Source: Bacilli bacterium
Lineage (GTDB): Bacteria; Bacillota_I; Bacilli_A; RF39; UBA660
Direction: 5' to 3'
Assembly: GCA_017634385.1 (NCBI GenBank)
Contig: JAGBNN010000007.1
Coordinates: 24,415-88,414, forward strand
Length of the DNA stretch: 64,000 nt
Part shown: in pieces, positions 42,047-48,624 of the stretch
How positions within the stretch are numbered: position 1 is the stretch's first letter
How the letters are laid out: each line of letters opens with the position of its first letter
Position numbers and translations under genes: made by a program
The notes under the pieces: generated by a model
The model's input: the letters and a program-made list of their open reading frames with translations, nothing else
Told to the model about the DNA's origin: nothing
The model's database searches: none

Positions 42047-43237
42047 CTATTTCTTTATATATGATGAAATATCTTTTGAACAACTTCCACATACACTAGG
42101 ATATCCTAAATAATTAGCAGGATCTGTAGTATTGGCATTATTTGCAGTAAAGCCTCCAACATGCACTTCAAAATGTAAGTGGTTTGCATAACAATGATCT
42201 CCTGATCCTTGATAAGGACAATTACTATAGTTTCCAGATCCTCCAACTACTCCAACTTGATCTCCTTTGGATACACTATCACCCTCACTTACAGTAATTG
42301 ATGCTAAATGTTGATATAAAGTATCATATGATCCATGACTAACTACTACATATCTTCCTCTTGCACTTGTTATAGCATTTTGTACTACTTTTACTGTTCC
42401 ATCTCCTGCTGATACTGCAGGAAGTCCTTCTGCACCATTAGCGCCTATATCAATTCCTTTATGGTTTGATGAACAACCTCTACAACTACGTGGTCCAAAT
42501 CCACTTGTAATTGTATAATGTCCTGGAAATGGCCATGCTAGTTCTCCATCTGTTAATTCAACTGTATTAAAACTTGATGATGAACTTGATTTTTTCTTTT
42601 TTTGTTTTGGTTTATACACTATGTTCCAATTTTTAAAATATGCAGTATATGTATAATTACATGAATATGAATTTCCTGACAATTGATAATCTGATGTATT
42701 GAAACTTAATATTAAATTAGTTAATATTGGTGCTAATATTAATAATACTGTTGCTATTAATCTACTAAAGAATCTCTTATTTGCTGCCCTTACTAATTCT
42801 TGATCTTGTGAAACAACTGCTTTTGCATAATCTAATGTACCAAATACAATAAGTAAAATTGGTCCGATTATATCAAATAATAATAATACATTATTTACAA
42901 AATCAGTAAATGTTTCATCTAATACTTTATTACATTTATCTTTATTTTCTTCTATTATTGCATTTACTTCAGCTTTTTTTGAATCGCATATTGAATCATT
43001 ATCATTTAATCTCATTAATTCTATTACAATAGCATTCTTACCCATATTACTATCATTACAAGTAGCTACTATTTTTTCATCATTATTATTAGTACAATCT
43101 ACACTTTCTAATTGTTCTTGATAATGATTATATGAATCTATTTTTTTATCTATTTCAGCACATGACAAAGCTTCTACATTGTCTAGTCTAATAAAAAAAG
43201 CTATAAAAAATAAACATATAATCAATACTTTTTTCAT
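42047..43237 (-). CDS. Pilin-like (TrbC/VirB2-type) membrane segment fused to M23 peptidase
   Basis: A 396-residue exported protein from the ATG at 43237, which has AAAGGAAG at better spacing than the ATG two codons earlier. A signal peptide (residues 1-24, cleavage after VEA or ALS) is followed by a Cys-rich helical segment, then two helices (FVNNVLLLFDIIGPILLIVFGTLDYAKAVVS, KRFFSRLIATVLLILAPILTNLIL) of the VirB2/TrbC pilin type. After a K/S-rich linker comes a LytM/M23 domain with FPGHYTITSGFGPR, SNHKGIDIGA and NHLHFEVHVGG, the zinc ligands. At least twelve Cys outside suggest disulfides. It likely cuts peptide cross-links near its own membrane anchor. Confidence 0.82.
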   Translation of the reverse strand: MKKVLIICLFFIAFFIRLDNVEALSCAEIDKKIDSYNHYQEQLESVDCTNNNDEKIVATCNDSNMGKNAIVIELMRLNDNDSICDSKKAEVNAIIEENKDKCNKVLDETFTDFVNNVLLLFDIIGPILLIVFGTLDYAKAVVSQDQELVRAANKRFFSRLIATVLLILAPILTNLILSFNTSDYQLSGNSYSCNYTYTAYFKNWNIVYKPKQKKKKSSSSSSFNTVELTDGELAWPFPGHYTITSGFGPRSCRGCSSNHKGIDIGANGAEGLPAVSAGDGTVKVVQNAITSARGRYVVVSHGSYDTLYQHLASITVSEGDSVSKGDQVGVVGGSGNYSNCPYQGSGDHCYANHLHFEVHVGGFTANNANTTDPANYLGYPSVCGSCSKDISSYIKK

Positions 43238-43292
43238 ACGCATCTTCCTTTATGATAATTATATAATATTTAATTAATAATTACAAATAAAA

Positions 43293-43311
43293 AAAACGGA
43301 TAACCCGTTTT
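43293..43311 (-). terminator. Intrinsic terminator
   Basis: A 7-bp stem (AAAACGG and complement) with a T-run on the minus strand, at the end of the flavin-oxidoreductase-like gene. Confidence 0.7.
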
Positions 43312-43702
43312 AAAATTCTATTGTTTTTGGATTTTCAGTAAATGAATAGATAGTAGCAATTGCTTTTTCAAAATATAACACAACTGTATTATCATCATTT
43401 TCATCATACATATTTCTTAAATCTGGATTTTTATCTAGCATGTCTTTTCTTGCTTCCACTCTATCATCTTCTATTAATTTACCAGATACTCTAATCCACT
43501 TTCCATCTTTAAATCCACATAATTCTACATATGGATTTTCTTTTATTTGATTATAAACTTTTTTTGATTTTCCAGTTTGAACATATAAATGATTTTCAAA
43601 TATTTCTGCTGTTCCAAATGGTCTTACTTTTGGTTTATTACCATCAATTGTAGCTAAATAATAAATGCCACATTCTTTTAAAAATTGTTGTACTTCTTCC
43701 AT
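43310..43702 (-). CDS. Pyridoxamine 5'-phosphate oxidase-family (FMN split-barrel) protein
   Basis: A 130-residue cytosolic protein: FLKECGIYYLATIDGNKPKVRPFGTAEIFENHLYVQTGKSKKVYNQIKENPYVELCGFKDGKWIRVSGKL is the standard split-barrel pattern binding FMN or F420-like cofactors; bacterial short forms are mostly uncharacterised flavoproteins or nitroimidazole reductase-like. ATG at 43702. Single-gene unit between terminators. Confidence 0.85.
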   Translation of the reverse strand: MEEVQQFLKECGIYYLATIDGNKPKVRPFGTAEIFENHLYVQTGKSKKVYNQIKENPYVELCGFKDGKWIRVSGKLIEDDRVEARKDMLDKNPDLRNMYDENDDNTVVLYFEKAIATIYSFTENPKTIEF

Positions 43703-43735
43703 ATTAATCCTCCATATAATATATTATAACAAAAA

Positions 43736-43754
43736 AAGCAGATAAAATCTGCTT
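43736..43754 (-). terminator. Intrinsic terminator of the XRE regulator gene
   Basis: An 8-bp stem (AAGCAGAT and complement) and a T-run on the minus strand. Confidence 0.75.
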
Positions 43755-44361
43755 ATTTTGAAATTACTTTTTTATTCCATGATTTTTTATTACATTTTGG
43801 ACATTTTAAATATCTAGTTCTTCCCATATGCATAGCTAAAAATACATTTTTATATGTAGGTACATATTTATGATGACATTCACTACATTCATAATAACCT
43901 GCAACTTGTTCTATTTTAAGTGCATTTATCATACCAAATATAAATATAATAAAACCTATTACAATAAGAATAATTCTTATATAATTAGCCATTTCTAAAT
44001 ATGATGCGATAAATATTAATGTTAAAAATGCTACACTAGAAGTAAATCCTATTACCCATTCCAAATTAAGTAATTGTCTATCCTTTTCTTCTTTTATTTT
44101 TGTCATTTCAAGTAAATGTTCTTCTAATACTTTTTCATTATCTTTCATATCCACTATTTCGCCACTAAACAGATCATTAATAGAAATATCTAATATTTCA
44201 CAAAGATCTGGCATAGTTCCAGCATCTGGTAAACATATTCCTCTTTCCCATTTAGAAACTGCCCTATCTGTAATATATAATTTTTCAGCAAGTTCACTTT
44301 GTGTAATATTTTTTTCTTTCCTTTTTTCACTTATAAATTTTCCAATTTTAATTTGATCCAT
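43753..44361 (-). CDS. XRE-family regulator with two membrane helices and a zinc ribbon
   Basis: A 202-residue protein. Residues 1-65 are a Cro/C1 helix-turn-helix (IGKFISEKRKEKNITQSELAEKLYITDRAVSKWERG), residues 92-140 hold two helices, and the end has CSECHHKYVP ... LKCPKCNKK, a four-Cys zinc ribbon. This build (DNA-binding head, membrane middle, ribbon tail) is common in Firmicutes and suggests a membrane-located regulator. Ligand and targets are unknown; the gap upstream of thrS contains a short dyad-like AACTCAACCTTAGG region that could be its site. Confidence 0.8.
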   Translation of the reverse strand: MDQIKIGKFISEKRKEKNITQSELAEKLYITDRAVSKWERGICLPDAGTMPDLCEILDISINDLFSGEIVDMKDNEKVLEEHLLEMTKIKEEKDRQLLNLEWVIGFTSSVAFLTLIFIASYLEMANYIRIILIVIGFIIFIFGMINALKIEQVAGYYECSECHHKYVPTYKNVFLAMHMGRTRYLKCPKCNKKSWNKKVISK

Positions 44362-44453
44362 ATAGTTTTCTCTCCTTTCACGAAATAATATACTCTAAAT
44401 AACTAAAATTTAACACATACCTAAGGTTGAGTTACATTTTTATCATTTATTTA

Positions 44454-45989
44454 TTATCTTTTTCTAATATCTTCTTTTATTAATTTAATAAATTCATCTA
44501 TGGATATAGATATTGTTTCTTCACTACCTAATTTTTTATAGCTTATAAGATTATTATCTCTTTCATTATCTCCAATTATAATTGTATATGGGTTTTTCAT
44601 TAAATTACTATTCATTATTTTTTTATTAAATCTTTCTTCTGAATCATCATAAGATACTCTTATATCTTCATCAATTAATAATTGTTTTAACTTTTCACAA
44701 TATTCACCTTGATATTTAACATTAATTGGAACAATATTAACTTGAACTGGAGAAAGCCAAACTGGAAGTACTCCTTTAAATTGTTCAAGTAGTAATACTA
44801 AGAATCTTTCATAAGAACCTAATACTGCTCTATGTACCATTACTGGAGTTTGTTTATTACCATTTTCATCTATATAGAATAGTCCAAATCTTTTTGGAGT
44901 TGCAAAATCAAGTTGTACAGTTGGTATTTGTATTTCTCTATCTAATGCATCTTTAAACATAAAATCAAGTTTTGGTCCATAAAGTGCGGCTTCTCCTTCA
45001 CATCTTTTAGCATCTAATCCAAGTTCATCAGAAATTTCTTGTAATAAACTTTCGCATAAATCCCAATCAGATTTATCACCGATATATTTTTCTGGATGAT
45101 CATAATCTCTTACTGATAATGATACCCAATGATTATCCCATAATCCCATTCTTGAATAAAAGTCTTTAATCAAATTACAAATATTAATTATTTCTTGTTT
45201 TACTTGATTCCTTGTACAAAATACATGACCATCTTCAACAGTTATAGCATATACTCTTGATAAACTATTACCTACTGCTCCTTGTAGTTCTGCTCTATAT
45301 TGTTTATCTGATTCCATATATCTAATTGGTAGATCTTTATAACTTCTAAGTTTAGATGCAAATATTTGAGTATGATGAGGGCATTGAACTGGTTTTAAGG
45401 CATATTTATGTCCTTTTGGAGATTCTACTCTAAAAAGTTCATCATTGAATTTAGCGGCATGTCCACTTGTTTCAAAAAGTGATATATCCGCAAGTGATGG
45501 ACAGCTTACTTTTTCAAATCCATATTTTCTACATACTTTTTCTATTTCTTTTTTAAGTTCATCTATAATTACAGTTCCTCTTGGAGTAAATAATGGAAGC
45601 CCTGGGCCTACATAATCCGAAAAACAAAATAAATCTAAATCTTGTCCTATTTTTCTATGATCTCTTAATTTTGCCTCTTCTAAAAATTCATTATATTTAT
45701 TTAATTCTTCTTTTGATTTAAATGCTTTACCTACTATTCTTTGTATCATTTCATTATTAGAATCACCTTCAAAGTATACTCCACTTATTCTTAAAAGTTT
45801 TACATATATATTATTATCTAATTTTTTTATTTCATTTTCTAATTTATTAAAATCATTTTCACTAACTTGTTCATCAGATTTAAATTCATAATAAAATTCA
45901 TCTTCATTAAAAGAAATATTATCTAATCTTATATTACTATATTTTTTATTAATTACTTCTTTTAATAATTTTACACATTTTTCATTCAT
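44454..45989 (-). CDS. thrS: Threonyl-tRNA synthetase lacking TGS and editing regions
   Basis: A 511-residue class II synthetase; typical bacterial ThrRS is about 640. The catalytic core is present: FETSGHAAKFNDELFRVES, KPVQCPHHTQIF with the zinc Cys, a divergent motif 2 (YMESDKQYRAELQGAVGNSLSRVYAITVEDGHVFC) with the zinc His, and MVHRAVLGSYERF with the last zinc His, then the anticodon domain. The N-terminal 110 residues keep only the edges of the editing region: FYYEF is joined almost directly to LLRISGVYFEGDSNNEMIQRIVGKAF. The HxxxH and the C-x-G-P-H motifs that clear Ser-tRNA-Thr are missing, as is the TGS domain. The ATG at 45989 follows AGAAGG. Its leader combines two attenuators. Confidence 0.92.
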   Translation of the reverse strand: MNEKCVKLLKEVINKKYSNIRLDNISFNEDEFYYEFKSDEQVSENDFNKLENEIKKLDNNIYVKLLRISGVYFEGDSNNEMIQRIVGKAFKSKEELNKYNEFLEEAKLRDHRKIGQDLDLFCFSDYVGPGLPLFTPRGTVIIDELKKEIEKVCRKYGFEKVSCPSLADISLFETSGHAAKFNDELFRVESPKGHKYALKPVQCPHHTQIFASKLRSYKDLPIRYMESDKQYRAELQGAVGNSLSRVYAITVEDGHVFCTRNQVKQEIINICNLIKDFYSRMGLWDNHWVSLSVRDYDHPEKYIGDKSDWDLCESLLQEISDELGLDAKRCEGEAALYGPKLDFMFKDALDREIQIPTVQLDFATPKRFGLFYIDENGNKQTPVMVHRAVLGSYERFLVLLLEQFKGVLPVWLSPVQVNIVPINVKYQGEYCEKLKQLLIDEDIRVSYDDSEERFNKKIMNSNLMKNPYTIIIGDNERDNNLISYKKLGSEETISISIDEFIKLIKEDIRKR

Positions 45990-46007
45990 TTTTATACCTT
46001 CTTTCTT

Positions 46008-46049
46008 TTATTTGCTTTTGAAAAGATTAATCGTATCACTTTCCGTCAT
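46008..46049 (-). CDS. Second short leader ORF before thrS
   Basis: A 13-codon ORF (MTESDTINLFKSK, TAA stop) with a strong GAGGTGAT ribosome site eight bases upstream lies between the T-box terminator and thrS. Codons 2 and 6 are ACG, a rare Thr codon in this A+T-rich sequence. The stop is 18 bases before the thrS start, so it may couple translation or act as a Thr-sensitive pause; this is inference. Confidence 0.55.
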   Translation of the reverse strand: MTESDTINLFKSK

Positions 46050-46065
46050 TATTATCACCTCTTAA

Positions 46066-46245
46066 ATAAAAAAATGATACCATCTATAGGAGTCTATAAG
46101 ACGGTACCATCCTCTTGTTTTTCTTAATTTATATAACCGCTTTTATACGGGCAATCTATTTCTAGTGCAACTAATTGGTAGTAACTATTAATATTATTTA
46201 TTATCTTTCACCAAATGATAACTCTCTTTAAAATAATTAATTAAT
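46066..46245 (-). promoter_or_regulatory. T-box riboswitch of thrS
   Basis: On the minus strand: AAAGAGAGTTATC and GGTGAAAGATAA form the Stem I hallmark (AGAGA, GGTGAAAG); a specifier-loop side reads ACTACCA with Thr codon ACC at 46179-46177; a GCCCGTATAAAAGCGG stem follows; then the conserved antiterminator core TGGTACCG (46109-46102). The terminator pairs ATGGTACC with GGTATCAT (46110-46103 with 46081-46074) and ends in seven T. Uncharged tRNA-Thr would bind ACC and TGGNA and keep transcription going. Confidence 0.9.
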
Positions 46246-46296
46246 AATCGTGTCCAACATTATTGTTTTTATTATTATATTAAAAATAATTAAAAA

Positions 46297-46323
46297 AATC
46301 TACTTCATTGATTGAAGTAGATT
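46297..46323 (-). terminator. Attenuator terminator upstream of the T-box
   Basis: An 11-bp perfect stem (AATCTACTTCA and complement) with a 5-base loop and seven T on the minus strand. Its 5' arm and loop (CAATCAATGA, 46314-46305) can alternatively pair with 46363-46352-type sequence upstream (TCATTGATTG), which would stop it forming. Confidence 0.88.
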
Positions 46324-46348
46324 ATAATTTTACATTTTATAGTATACT

Positions 46349-46416
46349 AAAACAATCAATGATTTATATTGACTTAATTTTCAAAATATAAGTTGTGGTT
46401 GTTAATTGATTGTTTT
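46349..46416 (-). promoter_or_regulatory. Competing pairing segments of the thrS leader-peptide attenuator
   Basis: Segment 1 (AAAACAATCAAT, 46416-46405) lies in codons 2-6 of the leader peptide. Segment 2 (ATTGATTGTTTT, 46360-46349) is its perfect 12-base complement and begins three bases after the leader stop codon. Segment 2, read from TCATTGATTG, also pairs over 10 bases with CAATCAATGA in the terminator. A ribosome stalled at the Thr codons would cover segment 1 and free segment 2 to break the terminator; a ribosome at the stop codon would cover segment 2 and let the terminator form. Confidence 0.85.
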
Positions 46417-46420
46417 TCAT
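46364..46420 (-). CDS. thrS leader peptide with four consecutive threonines
   Basis: An 18-residue peptide, MKNNQLTTTTYILKIKSI, ending in TAA. The Thr codons ACA ACC ACA ACT are codons 7-10. The ATG at 46420 lies six bases after AAAGGAAG, and about 20 bases after the predicted transcription start. Its position relative to the pairing segments matches the rules of the trp, his and thr leader peptides of enteric bacteria. No protein function is expected. Confidence 0.85.
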   Translation of the reverse strand: MKNNQLTTTTYILKIKSI

Positions 46421-46447
46421 AATTATCTTCCTTTCAAAAGCAACTTT

Positions 46448-46476
46448 AATATAACATATAGCTACAAAAAAGTCAA
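46448..46476 (-). promoter_or_regulatory. thrS promoter
   Basis: On the minus strand -35 TTGACT (46476-46471), 17-base spacer, -10 TATATT (46453-46448). The -35 abuts the T-run of the tRNA terminator. Confidence 0.75.
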
Positions 46477-46481
46477 AAAAA

Positions 46482-46501
46482 AACATTGATTACTCAATGT
46501 T
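46482..46501 (-). terminator. Intrinsic terminator of the five-tRNA operon
   Basis: An 8-bp stem (AACATTGA and complement), 4-base loop and nine T on the minus strand. Confidence 0.8.
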
Positions 46502-46511
46502 ATTTATTAAA

Positions 46512-46587
46512 TGGTGTCCCGTATGCGATTCGAACGCATGACCCCTTGATTAAAAGTCAAGTGCTCTACCAGCTGAGCTAACGGGAC
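46512..46587 (-). tRNA. tRNA-Lys (TTT)
   Basis: Minus strand: acceptor GTCCCGT/ACGGGAC, anticodon TTT in ACTTTTAAT, T-arm CGTTCGAATCG, encoded CCA. Last of the Val-Thr-Tyr-Gln-Lys operon. Confidence 0.96.
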
Positions 46588-46601
46588 ATATAATCAAAAA
46601 A

Positions 46602-46676
46602 TGGCTGCCTCGGCAAGATTCGAACTTGCGCATGTCAGAGTCAAAGTCTGATGCCTTACCACTTGGCTACGAGGCA
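46602..46676 (-). tRNA. tRNA-Gln (TTG)
   Basis: Minus strand: acceptor TGCCTCG/CGAGGCA, anticodon TTG in ACTTTGACT, T-arm AGTTCGAATCT, encoded CCA. Confidence 0.96.
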
Positions 46677-46681
46677 AGCTA

Positions 46682-46765
46682 TGGTGGGAAGAGGTGGATT
46701 CGAACCACCGAACCCGAAGGAGCAGATTTACAGTCTGCCGCGTTTAGCCACTTCGCTATCTTCCC
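46682..46765 (-). tRNA. tRNA-Tyr (GTA)
   Basis: Minus-strand class II tRNA with long variable arm; acceptor GGGAAGA/TCTTCCC, anticodon GTA in ACTGTAAAT, encoded CCA. Confidence 0.95.
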
Positions 46766-46768
46766 AAG

Positions 46769-46844
<76 letters not shown>

Positions 46845-46850
46845 AAAAAA

Positions 46851-46927
46851 TGGTGGACTCTACAGGACTCGAACCTGTGACCCCCTGCTTGTAAGGCAGG
46901 TGCTCTAACCAACTGAGCTAAGAATCC
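46851..46927 (-). tRNA. tRNA-Val (TAC)
   Basis: Minus strand: acceptor GGATTCT/AGAGTCC with one mismatch or wobble, anticodon TAC in CTTACAA, T-arm GGTTCGAGTCC, encoded CCA. First of the five-tRNA operon. Confidence 0.95.
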
Positions 46928-46986
46928 ATCGACGTAATTAAATATATCATTGATATTCTGATTTGTCAATGAAATTTGAAAAAATA

Positions 46987-47340
46987 TTATTTATTTTTTT
47001 CAATTTCGTTAAGTTTTTCGTCAATCCAATCTTGAAGTATCTCATCAAACAATTCAAAACCTAATGAAGTTTCGGTTAATTTGCTTCTTTTTGTTTTGTT
47101 TTTTAAAAGGTTTACTGTGCTTAATTTTAGTTGCTTTTTATCTTCGTCTACTTCAATTACTCTAACCTTTATTTCATCTCCTACTTTAAAATAATCGTTA
47201 ATATCATTTATATATTTTCCATTTATTTGAGATATATGAATTAAACCAGTATAAATATCATCAACCACTACAAAAATACCATATGGTTTTATGGCATTTA
47301 CTTTTCCAATTATAATTTGATTAACATTATACTTAGACAT
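46987..47340 (-). CDS. S1-domain RNA-binding protein (CvfD/YugI-like)
   Basis: A 117-residue protein from the ATG at 47340 behind GAGGTG. Residues 5-75 are one S1 domain (VNQIIIGKVNAIKPYGIFVVVDDIYTGLIHISQINGKYINDINDYFKVGDEIKVRVIEVDEDKKQLKLS) and the tail SLGFELFDEILQDWIDEKL is the conserved end of the CvfD / general stress protein 13 family. It binds RNA and ribosomes and affects translation and virulence gene expression in relatives. Confidence 0.88.
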   Translation of the reverse strand: MSKYNVNQIIIGKVNAIKPYGIFVVVDDIYTGLIHISQINGKYINDINDYFKVGDEIKVRVIEVDEDKKQLKLSTVNLLKNKTKRSKLTETSLGFELFDEILQDWIDEKLNEIEKNK

Positions 47341-47439
47341 ATTCACACCTCAAGGTTATTATATCATAAGTTTTTTAATTTTTTTCGTATACTTTACTTA
47401 GTTAACAATTTTTTGTATAATTTTCTTGGAGGTTTTCTT

Positions 47440-47679
47440 ATGAAAAAAGTTGAAAATCAAATTATTGAAATCATTGAAAAAATAAGACCATTTCTAAATA
47501 ATGATGGTGGAGACATAGAATTTGTTAAATTTGAAGATGGTATTGCTTATGTAAAAATGTTAGGTAGTTGTTCTAACTGTATATATGCTGGTATGGATAT
47601 TAGCGATACTATTGAAACTATATTAACAAGTGAAATACCAGAGGTTATTGAAGTTAAGCAATATATTGATCAAGAATAA
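47440..47679 (+). CDS. NFU-domain iron-sulfur scaffold (YutI-like)
   Basis: A 79-residue protein from the ATG at 47440 (TTGGAGG upstream; earlier in-frame codons are not preceded by a ribosome site). IIEIIEKIRPFLNNDGGDIEFVKFEDGIAYVKMLGSCSNCIYAGMDISDTIETIL is the NifU C-terminal domain with its C-x-x-C cluster-binding pair. It carries Fe-S clusters to target proteins. It converges with the YutH-like gene by 10 bases, the same neighbourhood as yutI-yutH in Bacillus. Confidence 0.92.
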   Translation: MKKVENQIIEIIEKIRPFLNNDGGDIEFVKFEDGIAYVKMLGSCSNCIYAGMDISDTIETILTSEIPEVIEVKQYIDQE

Positions 47680-48584
47680 CTTTTTAAAAGCCATTCTATA
47701 GGTTCTATTTGAACCTTTTTTTCATATATAATGTATTTATATATATATACTAAAAACTCTTCATATTGAGTTGTTTTTTCTAATATTGGTATAATTTTAT
47801 TTTCATCTGACTTTGTATTTATTATTTCATCATATATATCAAAATAATATGTTGGAAATAATAATCTTGAAAAGAAGCATATATATTCTTCATTATTAAA
47901 ATTATTATAATTTAAATATGATTTTAATTCGTTTATATTAAAGGTATTATTGAAGAAACTTTTTTTAATATATTCAGATACATCTCTTACTCTATCATCT
48001 ATTATAAAATTTAATGGATTATAAAAATCAAAACTATTATCGTTTATTCTTTTATGAGATACTGTTAGTGTCTTTTTATTTTCTTTTATATTATTTACCA
48101 AATAACTAATAGCATTTTCTCCAAGTCCTATAAAATAACTTAAACTATCGCACAATATTGGATATTCTTTTCCTAGTTGATTTATTTGATATTCATAATA
48201 ATCTATTTTTTCACACCATAAATTTACCCAATCTGATCTTAATAATGATTTATCATATTCAATATTATATGTCATTTGTTGTATATAATTTATATCACTT
48301 AAATTTATATATTTATTTTTACTACATATTTTTAATAATATATATGGTTCGTTATTTATCATAGTTATTATACTTTTATCTTTATTTATTATTATTTTAT
48401 GGACCATGCATCTTCTATTAATCATTTGTATATTTAATTTATATAGACTTTCTATATCTTCTATAGGTCTATTATATTTTATTAAATGATATTCATTATT
48501 ATTTAAATAAAAATAATAATCTACATTAGATTTTATTAAATCATCTATTCTTATATTGTAATAATAGTTTATTGTATTTTTCAT
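47670..48584 (-). CDS. YutH/CotS-like kinase-fold protein
   Basis: A 304-residue protein with the spacing of the CotS/YutH aminoglycoside-phosphotransferase-like family: an N-lobe with YYFYLNNNEYHLIKYNRPIEDIE, LTVSHKRINDNSFDFYNPLNFIIDDRVRDVSEYIKKSFF near residues 165-205 in place of the usual HxDxxxxN and metal-binding D, then a helical C-lobe. Key catalytic residues seem lost, as in YutH. Bacillus YutH is spore-coat associated. The adjacent NFU gene supports the assignment by synteny. Confidence 0.7.
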   Translation of the reverse strand: MKNTINYYYNIRIDDLIKSNVDYYFYLNNNEYHLIKYNRPIEDIESLYKLNIQMINRRCMVHKIIINKDKSIITMINNEPYILLKICSKNKYINLSDINYIQQMTYNIEYDKSLLRSDWVNLWCEKIDYYEYQINQLGKEYPILCDSLSYFIGLGENAISYLVNNIKENKKTLTVSHKRINDNSFDFYNPLNFIIDDRVRDVSEYIKKSFFNNTFNINELKSYLNYNNFNNEEYICFFSRLLFPTYYFDIYDEIINTKSDENKIIPILEKTTQYEEFLVYIYKYIIYEKKVQIEPIEWLLKSYS

Positions 48585-48599
48585 ATTTCATTATATGAA

Positions 48600-48624
48600 A
48601 AAAAGTACTTTTTAAGTACTTTTT
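48600..48624 (-). terminator. Intrinsic terminator of rny
   Basis: An 11-bp perfect stem (AAAAAGTACTT and complement) with a 3-base loop, overlapping the rny stop. Confidence 0.8.
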
